Below are positions 47,471 to 57,000 of a DNA stretch of 64,000 nucleotides, piece by piece. The translations under genes and the position numbers were made by a program. How positions within the stretch are numbered: the stretch's first letter is position 1; each line of letters starts with the position of its first letter. The stretch spans positions 248,001 to 312,000 of the forward strand of contig CALSSE010000005.1 in assembly GCA_943788935.1 (NCBI GenBank), read 5' to 3'. Under the pieces are notes generated by a model. It did not search any database. It worked only from the letters and a program-made list of their open reading frames with translations, and had not been told where the DNA came from. The DNA is from an uncultured bacterium (lineage in GTDB: Bacteria > Myxococcota_A > Bradymonadia > UBA7976 > VGTA01).

Positions 47471-48315
47471 GTGATAAGAGCTCTTCTGACGCTTTAGCGA
47501 GAATTCGACGCGGACGCCGTCCTTCTTCTGTCGAGCCGAGAGTCGACCCTCTCTCTCCCAATGCTCCCATTCAGCTAGTGACAATCGACACCATCGTGGA
47601 TCGAACAAGAGATACTCGTCCCATCAATGATGATCATGTTATTCAGCTTATAGAGTCTATTCGGGTGGTCGGCCTTATTACACCTCTTACCATAGACAGA
47701 GAGAGGACCCTGCTCGCTGGCGCCCACCGCTTAGAAGCGCTCAAGAGGCTATCCCTGAGTTATCAACATGACTTTCAGCGTCTATTTCCCGAGGGGCGTG
47801 TACCAGCGAGAGTGATGCCTATTTCCGCAAATACAGATCAATTGCTCGCTCTTCGTGTGGAAATTGAAGAAAATGAAAAACGGAGGGACTACACATCAGC
47901 AGAGGTGTTTGACGTCGCTCAAACCCTTAAAGTCGCAGGTTTCACGAGATCAAGAGGCAGGCCGAATGTTGGAGAAAAACCGCTCATACCGGCCTTAGAA
48001 GCGATCTTTGGCAAGAGTAAAGCAACGATTAAGCGCTATCTCGCCCAAGAGGAGTCTAAAGAAGTTTCTGAGACAGAGCACTCCATCGTCGACGCTGAAC
48101 ACTATATGTGGCGAGTCACTCAAGAGAAATGTGAATCGTTCTCAAAGAGAGTTGAAAAGCTCGAGAGAGAGCTCAAGCGCGCTCACCAACAATGGGGTCA
48201 CTCTGAAGACATGTCAAAAGAGGTTGATAAGCAACAGGCTCTTCTCAATGCGCTAACACATTCATTGACCCATCTCGCTAAGGCCAAGAAAGCTCTTCAA
48301 GTCAAACTGCTCTAA
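47467..48315 (+). CDS. parB: ParB-family DNA-binding partition protein
   Basis: The centromere-binding partner of ParA, 282 residues. The ParB N-terminal (CTPase-type) domain includes IDTIVDRTRDTRPINDDHVIQLIESIRVVGLITPLTI, the GAHRLEAL box in the place of GERRxxA, and LRVEIEENEKRRDYTSAEVFDVAQTL. A helix-turn-helix region follows (AIFGKSKATIKRYLAQEE), then a C-terminal coiled coil for dimerisation. It starts in the ATGA overlap with parA. The target is likely the 25-bp repeated palindrome upstream. Such a plasmid-like cassette in a chromosome-type gene context may mark an integrated element or a secondary segregation system. Confidence 0.88.
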   Translation: MSDKSSSDALARIRRGRRPSSVEPRVDPLSPNAPIQLVTIDTIVDRTRDTRPINDDHVIQLIESIRVVGLITPLTIDRERTLLAGAHRLEALKRLSLSYQHDFQRLFPEGRVPARVMPISANTDQLLALRVEIEENEKRRDYTSAEVFDVAQTLKVAGFTRSRGRPNVGEKPLIPALEAIFGKSKATIKRYLAQEESKEVSETEHSIVDAEHYMWRVTQEKCESFSKRVEKLERELKRAHQQWGHSEDMSKEVDKQQALLNALTHSLTHLAKAKKALQVKLL

Positions 48316-48512
48316 GTCTCTCTACCGCTCAAAGAATGATTCCCATAGATCCCGTTGCAGTAGATGAAAACTAAAGACATGTCGACGGCAACGGTGTATT
48401 AGTGAGAGTGCTGACAAAAACTATAGTATTTTATATAGGCTCTTTGTAGTCTGTCATTTGATAAATATTTCGATATGACGTCCATATCAACATAAACGTG
48501 TGAGTTAGATTT

Positions 48513-51500
48513 ATGGCCCAGAGAACAAGCGACCTTCAAATTGCGCTCTCCCCTTTCGCCGAGGAGTTAGCTCAATTCGGTAGCGTGATGAGCAGTGTAC
48601 ATAAAGTCTCTTCAGATTCTGTCTCTTCAGATTCAATGGACCCTCCGACTGATGAGAAGAGTAACCTTTTAAATTCAATGCTCGACAATGATCTAGAGTC
48701 TTCACATGAAGACTCAGCTCCATCTCTAGCCTCATCCGTCATAGGTGAAGAGATGCTCGATTCGCTAGATACGTCAAGTGGTCTCGGTGACTTAGATCAA
48801 CTCGGTGACCTCGGTGACTTAGATCAACTCGGTGACCTCAGTGACTTAGATCAACTCGGTGACCTCAGTGACTTAGATCAACTTGGTGACCTCGGTGACC
48901 TAGATCAACTTGGTGACCTCGGTGACCTAGATCAACTCGGTGACCTCGGTGACCTAGATCAACTCGGTGACCTCGGTGACCTAGATCAACTCGGTGACTT
49001 AAATCAGCCCAATATTCAAGACTCCCCTATAGCGGTCATTTCTCTAGAAGATGATGTACTAGATTCGGATATGGTGGAATCGGAAGAGCAAGCTCCGCAG
49101 TCTGAAGAGCTGGAAGATGGGGTCATATGGGCTGAGCTTCTCTCCGACCCCTACTCTGCGTCTTGGGAGCGTTTCGGTTTACGCTATCAAAAAGAACAGC
49201 TCATGTTTCATCTTGAGCTTCTCGAGCGGATCGCCGCGCAATTGATCACCCTCCATGAAGAGGAGATGGTCATCCATAGAGATATTAAACCAAATAACAT
49301 TTTGATCACTGAGCGAGGTCATATCAAGCTCATAGGTCTCAGCGCGACAGCTCCCCTCTCTGTTATTGGTCCTGAGCCACAAGATACACAGACTGATATA
49401 AGGCCCTACGAAGGCATTGTGGGTACACCTGCGTTTATGCCACCTGAGCTTGCTTGGGCGAGATTAATCTCTCAAGGAAAATGGACAGATACTTATCAGC
49501 TCGGCGCTGTAATATACTATGTGGTCACTCAAAGGCCACTGCACCATGCCATCTCTGTAGAGCTGCTCGCTGAGAATTTGACCTCAGCTCAGGCGCCAAG
49601 TTTACAGGGGGAGATCACTCACTCTTATCTCGAGGTTATACAAAAAGCAGTCAGCCCGAGACCTTTAGATCGCTATGCAAGCGCTCGAGACTTACTACAT
49701 GACATGCGTCTCGCCCGTTTTAAATATCAAGCAGAGCAGCTCCTCCATCAAGGCAATGAACATCTGAAGCAGCTCTCACTCACCTTACAGAACCTTCGCA
49801 ATCCAAAGCACACGCTCCCTCCTTCTCAGATCTCTGAGGATGTGCGTAGCTTAAGACAGTATAATCTCGCGAGTCAAAACCTATGGGCTGCCTCACAGCT
49901 CTGCGCTGGTGATCTTAAGGTTTTAGCAAATGAAAAACTTCAAGAGGTTCTAGAGACCCGTGTGCTTATTCTCGCTTACCAAGGAGAGCAGCGCTCAGCG
50001 ATCACGCTTTATCAAGAGTTACCGCAAATGAACCCACTCCTCATGAGTGAGGTTGATGAAGTACTAAATAAAGCAAAGGCGCTAAACCTTGAGAAGCGTC
50101 AAGTTGAATCTCATCTAGGACAACCCAATATACCTGTTCCGCTCGCGGTCACTCCATCACCTTTTGCTGCAGTCCCCATGAACCAATCAGATGAGGCTGA
50201 TTTTGATCCTGAAACCGCCGCTCCTGTTGAGATCGAACCTCCTGCCTACACGAGTATAGATGAAGAGTTTTCAGAGATCGATTTTGATGTCGATATCGAA
50301 GAAGAACTAGGGACTGAAGAGTTACCGAATCAACCCCAATCGACCCCTCCGCCTTGGCGAACTGTAAGTTTCAACTCAAGGAGCGAAGAGGTAAGTATAA
50401 GTTCAGGTGACTCTGCACTAGACAACTCTGCACTAGACAACTCTGCACTAGACAACTCTGCACTAGACAACTCTGCACTAGACAACTCTGCACTAGACAA
50501 CGCTGCACTAGACAACGCTGCACTGACGAATCAGAGCGATGAACCACCTTCGACCACTCCTGAATGGGAAGAAAATATATCCAACATCGGCCACCTCTTT
50601 GGAGGAGGGAATGATGATGATGACTGGGCTGCTGAAGAGCAGAGTGAAATCATTGACTTACCTAATGCGGAGACCGTGGAGAGCGTGCCTGCTCTGGCGA
50701 TGCTAAGCGAGTACGAGGCTCCTGATACATCAGTCTCTTCCGATCAACAATCTCCGGTTGCGCCCCGAGTGAGCCGCACCTCGTCTACTCAACTCAGTCG
50801 TCGAGACCTAATCGCGCCCCAACTTACGATTAATCCAGAAGGAATAGATCTCTCGGTTGTTACTGGAGGAGAAGAGGAGAGCGTAGAAAAACCTCAAGTC
50901 TCGTTCGTCACCGAAGAAGACTCAAAGCGCTCTTCTGTGAGCTCAAAGATCTTAATCGCCCTAGTTGGGGCACCATTATTAGTGGGTGTTGGTCTGATGT
51001 CATCTCCGGGAGGGAGAGCGCTGATTGGACTTGGATCTGTCACTAAGCCGGTCGCTAAGCCGATCGCTAAGCCGGTCGCTAAGCCGGTCGCGAAGCCGGT
51101 CGCGAAGCCGATCGCGAAGCCGGTCGCGAAGCCGGTCGCGAAGCCGATCGCGAAGCCGATCGCGAAGCCGATCGCTAAGCCGGTCGCTAAGCCGGTCGCT
51201 AAGCCGGTCGCTAAGCCGGTCGCTAAGCCGGTCGCTAAGCCGGTCGCTAAGCCGGTCGCTAAGCCGGTCGCTAAGCCGGTCGCTAAGCCGGTCGCTAAGC
51301 CGGTCGCTAAGCCGGTTCAAGCGAAGCGAGCTACCACGAGAGATCGAAGTAAGCCATATACGTTGCTCGTCTCTTCATTTAAGCTCAAGAGTGAGGCAGA
51401 AGAGCTCGTGAACTCTCTCTCTCAGAAGTTCAATGGTGATCATCAACCATGGATCGTTAACATTGATTTAGGTAAGAAAGGTGTTCGATATCGAGTTTTA

Positions 51501-51605
51501 GTGGGACAGTTCGCTTCTAGTAAAAAGAGTAAAGAACTCATCCCTAAACTAAAGCGTTTAAGACTCAAGCCTTTGGTTCGTAAGTGGACACGTTGGGTAA
51601 AATAA
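48513..51605 (+). CDS. SPOR-domain pseudokinase with three internal repeat tracts
   Basis: A 1030-residue protein. Residues ~90-165 are about eight copies of the 9-mer LGDLGDLDQ. Residues ~205-410 are a kinase C-lobe: VIHRDIKPNNILI keeps the HRD loop, but the metal-binding DFG is replaced (HIKLIGLSATA), and no Gly-rich loop or VAIK lysine is found before it, so catalysis is unlikely. GTPAFMPPELAWA and DTYQLGAVIYYVVT are normal. Helical repeats follow, then SALDN x8 (bases 50410-50527), a membrane helix (ILIALVGAPLLVGVGLM, residue ~815), about 23 copies of KPVA, and a C-terminal SPOR domain (PYTLLVSSFKLKSEAEELVNSL ... YRVLVGQF) that binds denuded peptidoglycan at division sites. It probably senses the cell wall. 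Confidence 0.75.
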   Translation: MAQRTSDLQIALSPFAEELAQFGSVMSSVHKVSSDSVSSDSMDPPTDEKSNLLNSMLDNDLESSHEDSAPSLASSVIGEEMLDSLDTSSGLGDLDQLGDLGDLDQLGDLSDLDQLGDLSDLDQLGDLGDLDQLGDLGDLDQLGDLGDLDQLGDLGDLDQLGDLNQPNIQDSPIAVISLEDDVLDSDMVESEEQAPQSEELEDGVIWAELLSDPYSASWERFGLRYQKEQLMFHLELLERIAAQLITLHEEEMVIHRDIKPNNILITERGHIKLIGLSATAPLSVIGPEPQDTQTDIRPYEGIVGTPAFMPPELAWARLISQGKWTDTYQLGAVIYYVVTQRPLHHAISVELLAENLTSAQAPSLQGEITHSYLEVIQKAVSPRPLDRYASARDLLHDMRLARFKYQAEQLLHQGNEHLKQLSLTLQNLRNPKHTLPPSQISEDVRSLRQYNLASQNLWAASQLCAGDLKVLANEKLQEVLETRVLILAYQGEQRSAITLYQELPQMNPLLMSEVDEVLNKAKALNLEKRQVESHLGQPNIPVPLAVTPSPFAAVPMNQSDEADFDPETAAPVEIEPPAYTSIDEEFSEIDFDVDIEEELGTEELPNQPQSTPPPWRTVSFNSRSEEVSISSGDSALDNSALDNSALDNSALDNSALDNSALDNAALDNAALTNQSDEPPSTTPEWEENISNIGHLFGGGNDDDDWAAEEQSEIIDLPNAETVESVPALAMLSEYEAPDTSVSSDQQSPVAPRVSRTSSTQLSRRDLIAPQLTINPEGIDLSVVTGGEEESVEKPQVSFVTEEDSKRSSVSSKILIALVGAPLLVGVGLMSSPGGRALIGLGSVTKPVAKPIAKPVAKPVAKPVAKPIAKPVAKPVAKPIAKPIAKPIAKPVAKPVAKPVAKPVAKPVAKPVAKPVAKPVAKPVAKPVAKPVAKPVQAKRATTRDRSKPYTLLVSSFKLKSEAEELVNSLSQKFNGDHQPWIVNIDLGKKGVRYRVLVGQFASSKKSKELIPKLKRLRLKPLVRKWTRWVK
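48784..49008 (+). repeat. 27-bp coding tandem repeat (LGDLGDLDQ)
   Basis: About eight copies of a 27-bp unit like GATCAACTCGGTGACCTCGG followed by TGACTTA, almost identical at DNA level, in the N-terminal part of the pseudokinase gene. Gives an acidic, leucine-rich tract. Confidence 0.9.
50410..50527 (+). repeat. 15-bp coding tandem repeat (SALDN)
   Basis: Eight copies of GCACTAGACAACTCT (last ones with GCT) encode SALDN/AALDN in the central linker of the pseudokinase. Confidence 0.9.
51040..51315 (+). repeat. 12-bp coding tandem repeat (KPVA)
   Basis: About 23 copies of AAGCCGGTCGCT (variants GCG and ATC) encode KP(V/I)A between the membrane helix and the SPOR domain. It gives a stiff, positively charged periplasmic spacer. 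Confidence 0.95.
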
Positions 51606-51680
51606 GGTAGAGAGCTTATCTTTAAAAGATAATCATGCATTGGTACACTTGAGGTCCCTCTTTACTAGGAGAGCGCTTTG

Positions 51681-52346
51681 ATGAAGAGAGCGGCGTTTTA
51701 TGACGTTGATGGGACGATTGTAAGCAGTAATGTTTTACATCCTTATGCATATTACGCTGCGAGCGCACCGACCTTGAGCGGTAAGCTCGGGCGTCTCCTG
51801 AAGCTAGGCGCCTCGCTCCCCGTTTATGCCCTCGCCGAGCGTAAAGGGCGCAAGCTCTTTAATGACATGTTTTACCAAAATTATCGAGGCCTTAGCGAAG
51901 ACCGACTCCACATCCTCGGTCAAGAGATCTTTGAGCAGCTATTAAAGGGAAAAATATTCTCTGAGATGCAGACCTTGATGCGAGAGTCTAAAGCTGCAGG
52001 TGTTAAACAGGTATTAATCACTGGTAATCTTGACACTGTCATCAAACCACTCGCGGAGTATCTGGGGGTAGACGATTGGGCTGCCAATCGACTCGAATTT
52101 GATCATCAGGGAATCGCTACTGGTTACCTCTTACCTCCAGTGTTTGCCGGTCCTCAAAAGGCATATTGGGTTCAAGAGTATGCCAAACAACATGAGATCG
52201 ACCTCGCTAATAGTCACGCTTATGCTGATAGCTCTAGCGATATACCACTTCTCTGCGCTGTTGGTCACCCGGTAGCGGTTAATCCTGACTCGCAGCTCCA
52301 GGCGACAGCCGACGCCCACTCTTGGCCCATTATTTGGGCTCAATGA
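51681..52346 (+). CDS. HAD-superfamily phosphatase (subclass IB)
   Basis: A 221-residue phosphatase of the SerB/PSP-like HAD-IB group. Motif I is YDVDGTIV (nucleophile Asp), motif II is LITGN, and the last motif is AYADSSSDIPLL with the metal-binding Asp. A cap domain lies between. In the elb-type ether-lipid cluster of myxobacteria a HAD phosphatase accompanies the multidomain ElbD enzyme, so a lysophosphatidate or phosphatidate dephosphorylation is plausible here, but the substrate is inferred from context. AGGAGAG supports ATG 51681 over TTG 51678. It begins the run of four plus-strand genes ending at 59742. Confidence 0.8.
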   Translation: MKRAAFYDVDGTIVSSNVLHPYAYYAASAPTLSGKLGRLLKLGASLPVYALAERKGRKLFNDMFYQNYRGLSEDRLHILGQEIFEQLLKGKIFSEMQTLMRESKAAGVKQVLITGNLDTVIKPLAEYLGVDDWAANRLEFDHQGIATGYLLPPVFAGPQKAYWVQEYAKQHEIDLANSHAYADSSSDIPLLCAVGHPVAVNPDSQLQATADAHSWPIIWAQ

Positions 52347-52399
52347 ACCCACATTTATCGATGCGCCTTGTAAGTTAGCTAGTGTGAAAGGGGACTGTG

Positions 52400-54010
52400 A
52401 TGTACCGACCAACGCCGAGTATTCAGAGAATAGACAATATCGAATATATTGACCGACACAGCGGTCCAAGGGTAGCTTTCTATGGCACTCGCTTTCGAGA
52501 GTTAACGCTCCCCGTAGGTAGTCGAGTTATCTACCCGAATGCTCCTATGCAGCCCCTTCAAGATGTCAGAGCTGCAATTCGTCATGCGCTCAGCCATCCC
52601 CATGAGATGGAACCTCTCTTCGCCTTGCTCAAACCGGGGATGAAGCTCACTATCGCCATCGATGATATCTCTCTCCCTCTTCCCGGTATGGTTAAGCCTG
52701 ACATCAGAGAGTTGATCCTCACCGAGATCTTGAAGCAGTGCGCTGAATATGGTGTGGAAGATATCCATATGATCATCGCGATCTGCCTACATCGACGTAT
52801 GACCGGTCCAGAGATTCGAGAGATGGTGGGTGATCCTATCTATAGTGAGTATTACCCTGATCGCCTCTATAACCATGACGCTGAAGACCCTGATGGGATC
52901 GTAGAGCTCGGAGAGTCGGAGGGGGGTCATGTCGTTCGACTTAACAGACGCGCCGTGGAGAGTGATCTCCTCATCTATGTAAACGTCAACTTTGTCCCCA
53001 TGGATGGTGGACACAAGAGCGTCACTGTAGGCCTTTGTGACTATAAGTCGGTGAGTGAGCATCACAACACCAAGACCATGCACAAGTGTCACAGCTACAT
53101 GGACCCTCGCCATGATAAGTCACAATTAGCCAAACGAGTCGACCTAATGGGACAATTGGTCGATGAAAAGCTCAAAGTTTTTCATATAGAGACCGCCATC
53201 AACAATAAGATGTTTGGTGGACCGCTCTCCTTCTTAAATCGACCTGAGCGAACATGGTCAACCTTTGATTGGGCTAAGCTACGTGGCTCAAACGCCGCTC
53301 TAGAGAGAATGCCAGAGAGCGCGAGGCGTAAAGTCTTTGAGCAAGTGAAAGCTCCCTATGGAGTCGTCGCCGTGCATGCGGGTAAAACAGAGCCGACACA
53401 TAAGCGCATTCTAGACGCTAACTTTAGGCAGTATAGCGTCCCGGTGAAGGGACAGGCAGAGGTATTAGTCAGCGGCATCCCCTTCATCTCCCCCTACAAT
53501 GTCAATTCAATCCTCAATCCTATTTTAATTCAGGTGATGGCGCTTGGCTATCTCTTCAACTTTTACCGGAATATGCCTCTAGTGAAAAAGGGAGGCGTCT
53601 TAATCATCACTCACCCCTGTCATGAAGACTTTAACCGTGAGCATCACCCCTCCTATGTTGAGTTCTATCACCGCATTCTCAACATCAGTAAATACAGCCC
53701 TGACATCAGCCACTTAGAGCACGAACTCGTCAACAACCCTGATTATATCCATATGTATCGAAAGGGTCACGCTTATCACCCTGTGCATCCCTTCTACATG
53801 TGGTATTGGGGTGATGCCGGTCGAGCTCACGTTGGTGAGGTGATCGTTGTCGGTGCGGAGAACCCTCGGGTCCCTGAACACTTGGGGTGGAAGAACGCTA
53901 AGAGCTTAGACGAGGCGCTAGAGATGGCTCAAAGCACGCTCGGCAAGTCCTATCCCGAGATCACTATGACCTCAGCACCTCCCGTCTTTATCGCAGACAT
54001 GGAGGCGTGA
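52400..54010 (+). CDS. LarA-like (DUF2088) protein in ether-lipid cluster
   Basis: A 536-residue protein related to the nickel-pincer lactate racemase LarA. It shows the family's LTIAIDDISLPLPG (in the place of DDxTRPxP), ICLHRRMTGPEIREMVGD (compare TGLHRxxTxxE), a NHDAED stretch, and PMDGGHKSVTVG, matching the pincer-binding Lys-Gly region. It is about 100 residues longer than LarA. A DUF2088 protein also lies next to ElbD in myxobacteria, so this is probably a sugar- or glycerol-configuration enzyme in ether-lipid assembly, or an uncharacterised racemase. AAAGGGGA supports ATG 52400. Its TGA (54008-54010) lies three bases before the ATG of the next gene. Confidence 0.75.
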   Translation: MYRPTPSIQRIDNIEYIDRHSGPRVAFYGTRFRELTLPVGSRVIYPNAPMQPLQDVRAAIRHALSHPHEMEPLFALLKPGMKLTIAIDDISLPLPGMVKPDIRELILTEILKQCAEYGVEDIHMIIAICLHRRMTGPEIREMVGDPIYSEYYPDRLYNHDAEDPDGIVELGESEGGHVVRLNRRAVESDLLIYVNVNFVPMDGGHKSVTVGLCDYKSVSEHHNTKTMHKCHSYMDPRHDKSQLAKRVDLMGQLVDEKLKVFHIETAINNKMFGGPLSFLNRPERTWSTFDWAKLRGSNAALERMPESARRKVFEQVKAPYGVVAVHAGKTEPTHKRILDANFRQYSVPVKGQAEVLVSGIPFISPYNVNSILNPILIQVMALGYLFNFYRNMPLVKKGGVLIITHPCHEDFNREHHPSYVEFYHRILNISKYSPDISHLEHELVNNPDYIHMYRKGHAYHPVHPFYMWYWGDAGRAHVGEVIVVGAENPRVPEHLGWKNAKSLDEALEMAQSTLGKSYPEITMTSAPPVFIADMEA

Positions 54011-54012
54011 AG

Positions 54013-57000
54013 ATGAGCGAAGTGAGCCAAGTTGAAGATAACACAAGCGCAGACCTCCTCTCGGTGGTAGATCAGCTGAGCGATCAGCATCTCTTGATCA
54101 CCGGAGTGACTGGGTTTGTCGGGAAAGTCCTGCTCACTCTCATCGCTGCCCGCATACCTACGATCCGTAAGGTCAGCGTCCTTATACGGTCTAATCACCG
54201 CGGTTCAGCCAAGGAGCGCTTTGAAGCTGAGGTGCGCCACTCAGAGCCCTTTAAGGCCACTCGCGATCTCGTTGAAAAGTTCGATGAGTGGATTGACCGA
54301 GTCGTTCATCCGGTCACCGGAGATATCACTGAAGATCAGCTAGGGATCAGCGATGAAGACTATCATGATCTCACTCGCCAAGACCCACTAGACCTCATTA
54401 TTCACTGCGCGGGAAATGTAAACTTTGATCCTCCTCTCAATGAGGCACTCGAGGTAAACACTCTCGGCGCTCAACATAAAGTAGCGCTCGCTAGAGACGC
54501 CGGATGTCCTTTGGTTCATATGAGTACTTGTTTCGTCGTTGGAGAGCGAAGCGGTCCGATATCCGAGGATAAAGACATCATCGGATATGCTCCTAACCGA
54601 AGACCATTTGACCCTCAGCGCGAGGTTAAAGACGCGGTAGAGTTGATTGAGAGGTGGCGCCGTGAAGCGAATGACCAAGTCAATGAAGAGCGTTTCTATC
54701 AGGAGGCCCGCGAGATCTTACTAGGAGAGGGGAGAGCGCCCGAGAGTGAGCGCGCTTTAGAGATACAAGTCAAAAAGCAAAGAGACCGATGGCTCAAACA
54801 ACGACTCAAAGAAGCAGGGATGACCCGTGCTAAACGTTGGGGATGGACCAATACCTACACCTATACTAAGAGCCTCGGCGAACAGTTGACGACCTTGAGA
54901 TCCGAAGCCGAAGGCGTGCCGCTCACCATTGTCCGACCAGCGATCGTGGAGAGCGCACACTCTTTCCCCTTCCCTGGGTGGAATGAGGGTATTAATACCT
55001 GCGCCCCGATCGTATACCTCTACTGGAAAGGACAGCGTTTTAGCCCCAGTGATCCTGATAATATCCTCGATGTGATCCCCGTAGACTGGGTCTGTCAAGG
55101 CACTCTGTTAGCCGCTGCAGAGCTGCTCGAAGGGAGAGGAAAGAGGGTCTATCAGCTCAGCACCGGAGGGGAAAACCCGCTCCGTATGCGTCGGGCGATT
55201 GAGCTCACTAATCTCGCTTGGAGGGCCCAATATGATAGAGAGTTTAAGCCTCTCAAGCGTCATATCCTTCGTAACCTAGATACGATCACCGTCAGCGCGA
55301 GTCAGTATCAAAAATACGGCGCGCCCGCTGTAGAGAGAGCGACTCGTGGCTTAAGTGGCCTATTAAAATCCCTCCCTAAGCCTGCCCGACGCCTAGTGAA
55401 GCCGGTCGAGCGAGGGGTTAAGATGCTCAACAAGAGCGCTCAACTCACCGACTCCATCTTCAAGATTTTTACCCCTTTCATCTTAGAGAACAATCCGCAA
55501 TTCCTGACCGATCATGTGCTCAACGCTGCTCAGCGATTATCGCCCGCCGAGAGAGAGGTCCTCGGATATCCGGTGCTCGATCTAGATTGGCGACATTATT
55601 GGATCGATGTACACATGGCCGGGTTGCATAAATGGGCGTTTGGGGAGCTCGACGAACGAGTGTCGAGAGCTAAACCGGTGACGGTAGAGCAAGACCTCGT
55701 CGCCTTACTATCGCGCGCTTGTAAAGAATACGAATATAAGCCCGCCATCCAACACTTTACTGCCGACGGCGTAGAGGTTACCTACACTTATGGTGATCTC
55801 TGGCAAGCGTCTCGAGCTGTCGCGGGGGCCGCTCAATCGTCGGGACTCCTCAGAGGCGATCGAGCTCTCCTCATCGGACCCAATGAGCCGGCATGGCCTA
55901 TGATATACTTTGGCTTACTTATGGCTGACGTCACCGTTGTTCCAGTCGATCATGAGATGGCTGCTGATGAAGTCTCTCGGATCGCTGAGACCGCTCAAGC
56001 GAAGATGATCATTCACCATGAAGAGTGGGATCTCATTGGGGATGGTGCGCTCGCTCAATGGCCTCATCAATCATGGGGAGAAAGTTTGAGCGCTCTACCG
56101 ATCGCGGAGGAGGAGTTGACCCTCTCTGATCGGAGCGAGCTCCTCGCTAGCCTCCTCTTCACCAGCGGTACTACCGGTGAGCCAAAAGGGGTGATGCTCA
56201 GCCACAGTAATTTTTGTAGTTTAGTGGCTAATTTGCACCGTGTCTTCAAGGTAACCCATCGCGATCGCTTCCTCTCTGTCCTCCCGCTCTTCCACACTTT
56301 TGAGTTCTCAGGAGGTCTCTTAATGCCGCTGAGCGCCGGCGCTCAAATCACCTACTTGAGTGACCGAGAGGGCCCAACGCTTCGTCGAGCGATGCGTGAA
56401 ATCAAGCCTACAGGGATTATCGGTATCCCCGCTCTATGGGATGTATTAGAGAAGCGTATACAGTCTCAAGTGAGTGATCGTGGGCAAGTTGCTGAGATCC
56501 TGTTTAAGGCGAGTGTCAAACTTAACCGACGAGCAAGACAGCTCGGCGTTAATCTAGGTCCGACGGTTTTCAAAGAAATTCATGAGAACCTCGGAGGTGA
56601 CATACGTTATCTCATCTCTGGTGGTGCAGCCCTGAAGCAGAGCTCGCTCGATGTGTTTGAGGGGCTCGGCTTTGAGCTCCTCGAAGGATATGGGCTCACC
56701 GAAGCAGCCCCCGTCCTCACGGTACGACGCCCCGGTGATCGCCGAGGAGGGGGGTCTGTAGGTCGAGCGCTCCCCGAAGTAGAGATCAAGATCAGTCAGC
56801 CTGATGACCAAGGGATTGGGGAGGTGATCGCTCGCGGACCAACCATTATGCAGGGGTATGTTGACCGCCCACAAGCCACCGAAGAGGTACTCCGTGATGG
56901 TTGGCTTCATACCGGAGACCTCGGCTATCTCGATCAACATGGTCAGCTGATCCTCACCGGTCGATCTAAAGAGTTAATCGTCACTTCTAGCGGTAAAAAC

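Noticed and set aside
51025..51411. Long Ser-Arg-rich open frames over the KPVA repeat.
   Set aside because: These are off-frame readings of the 12-bp repeat; the KPVA frame continues into the membrane helix and SPOR domain.
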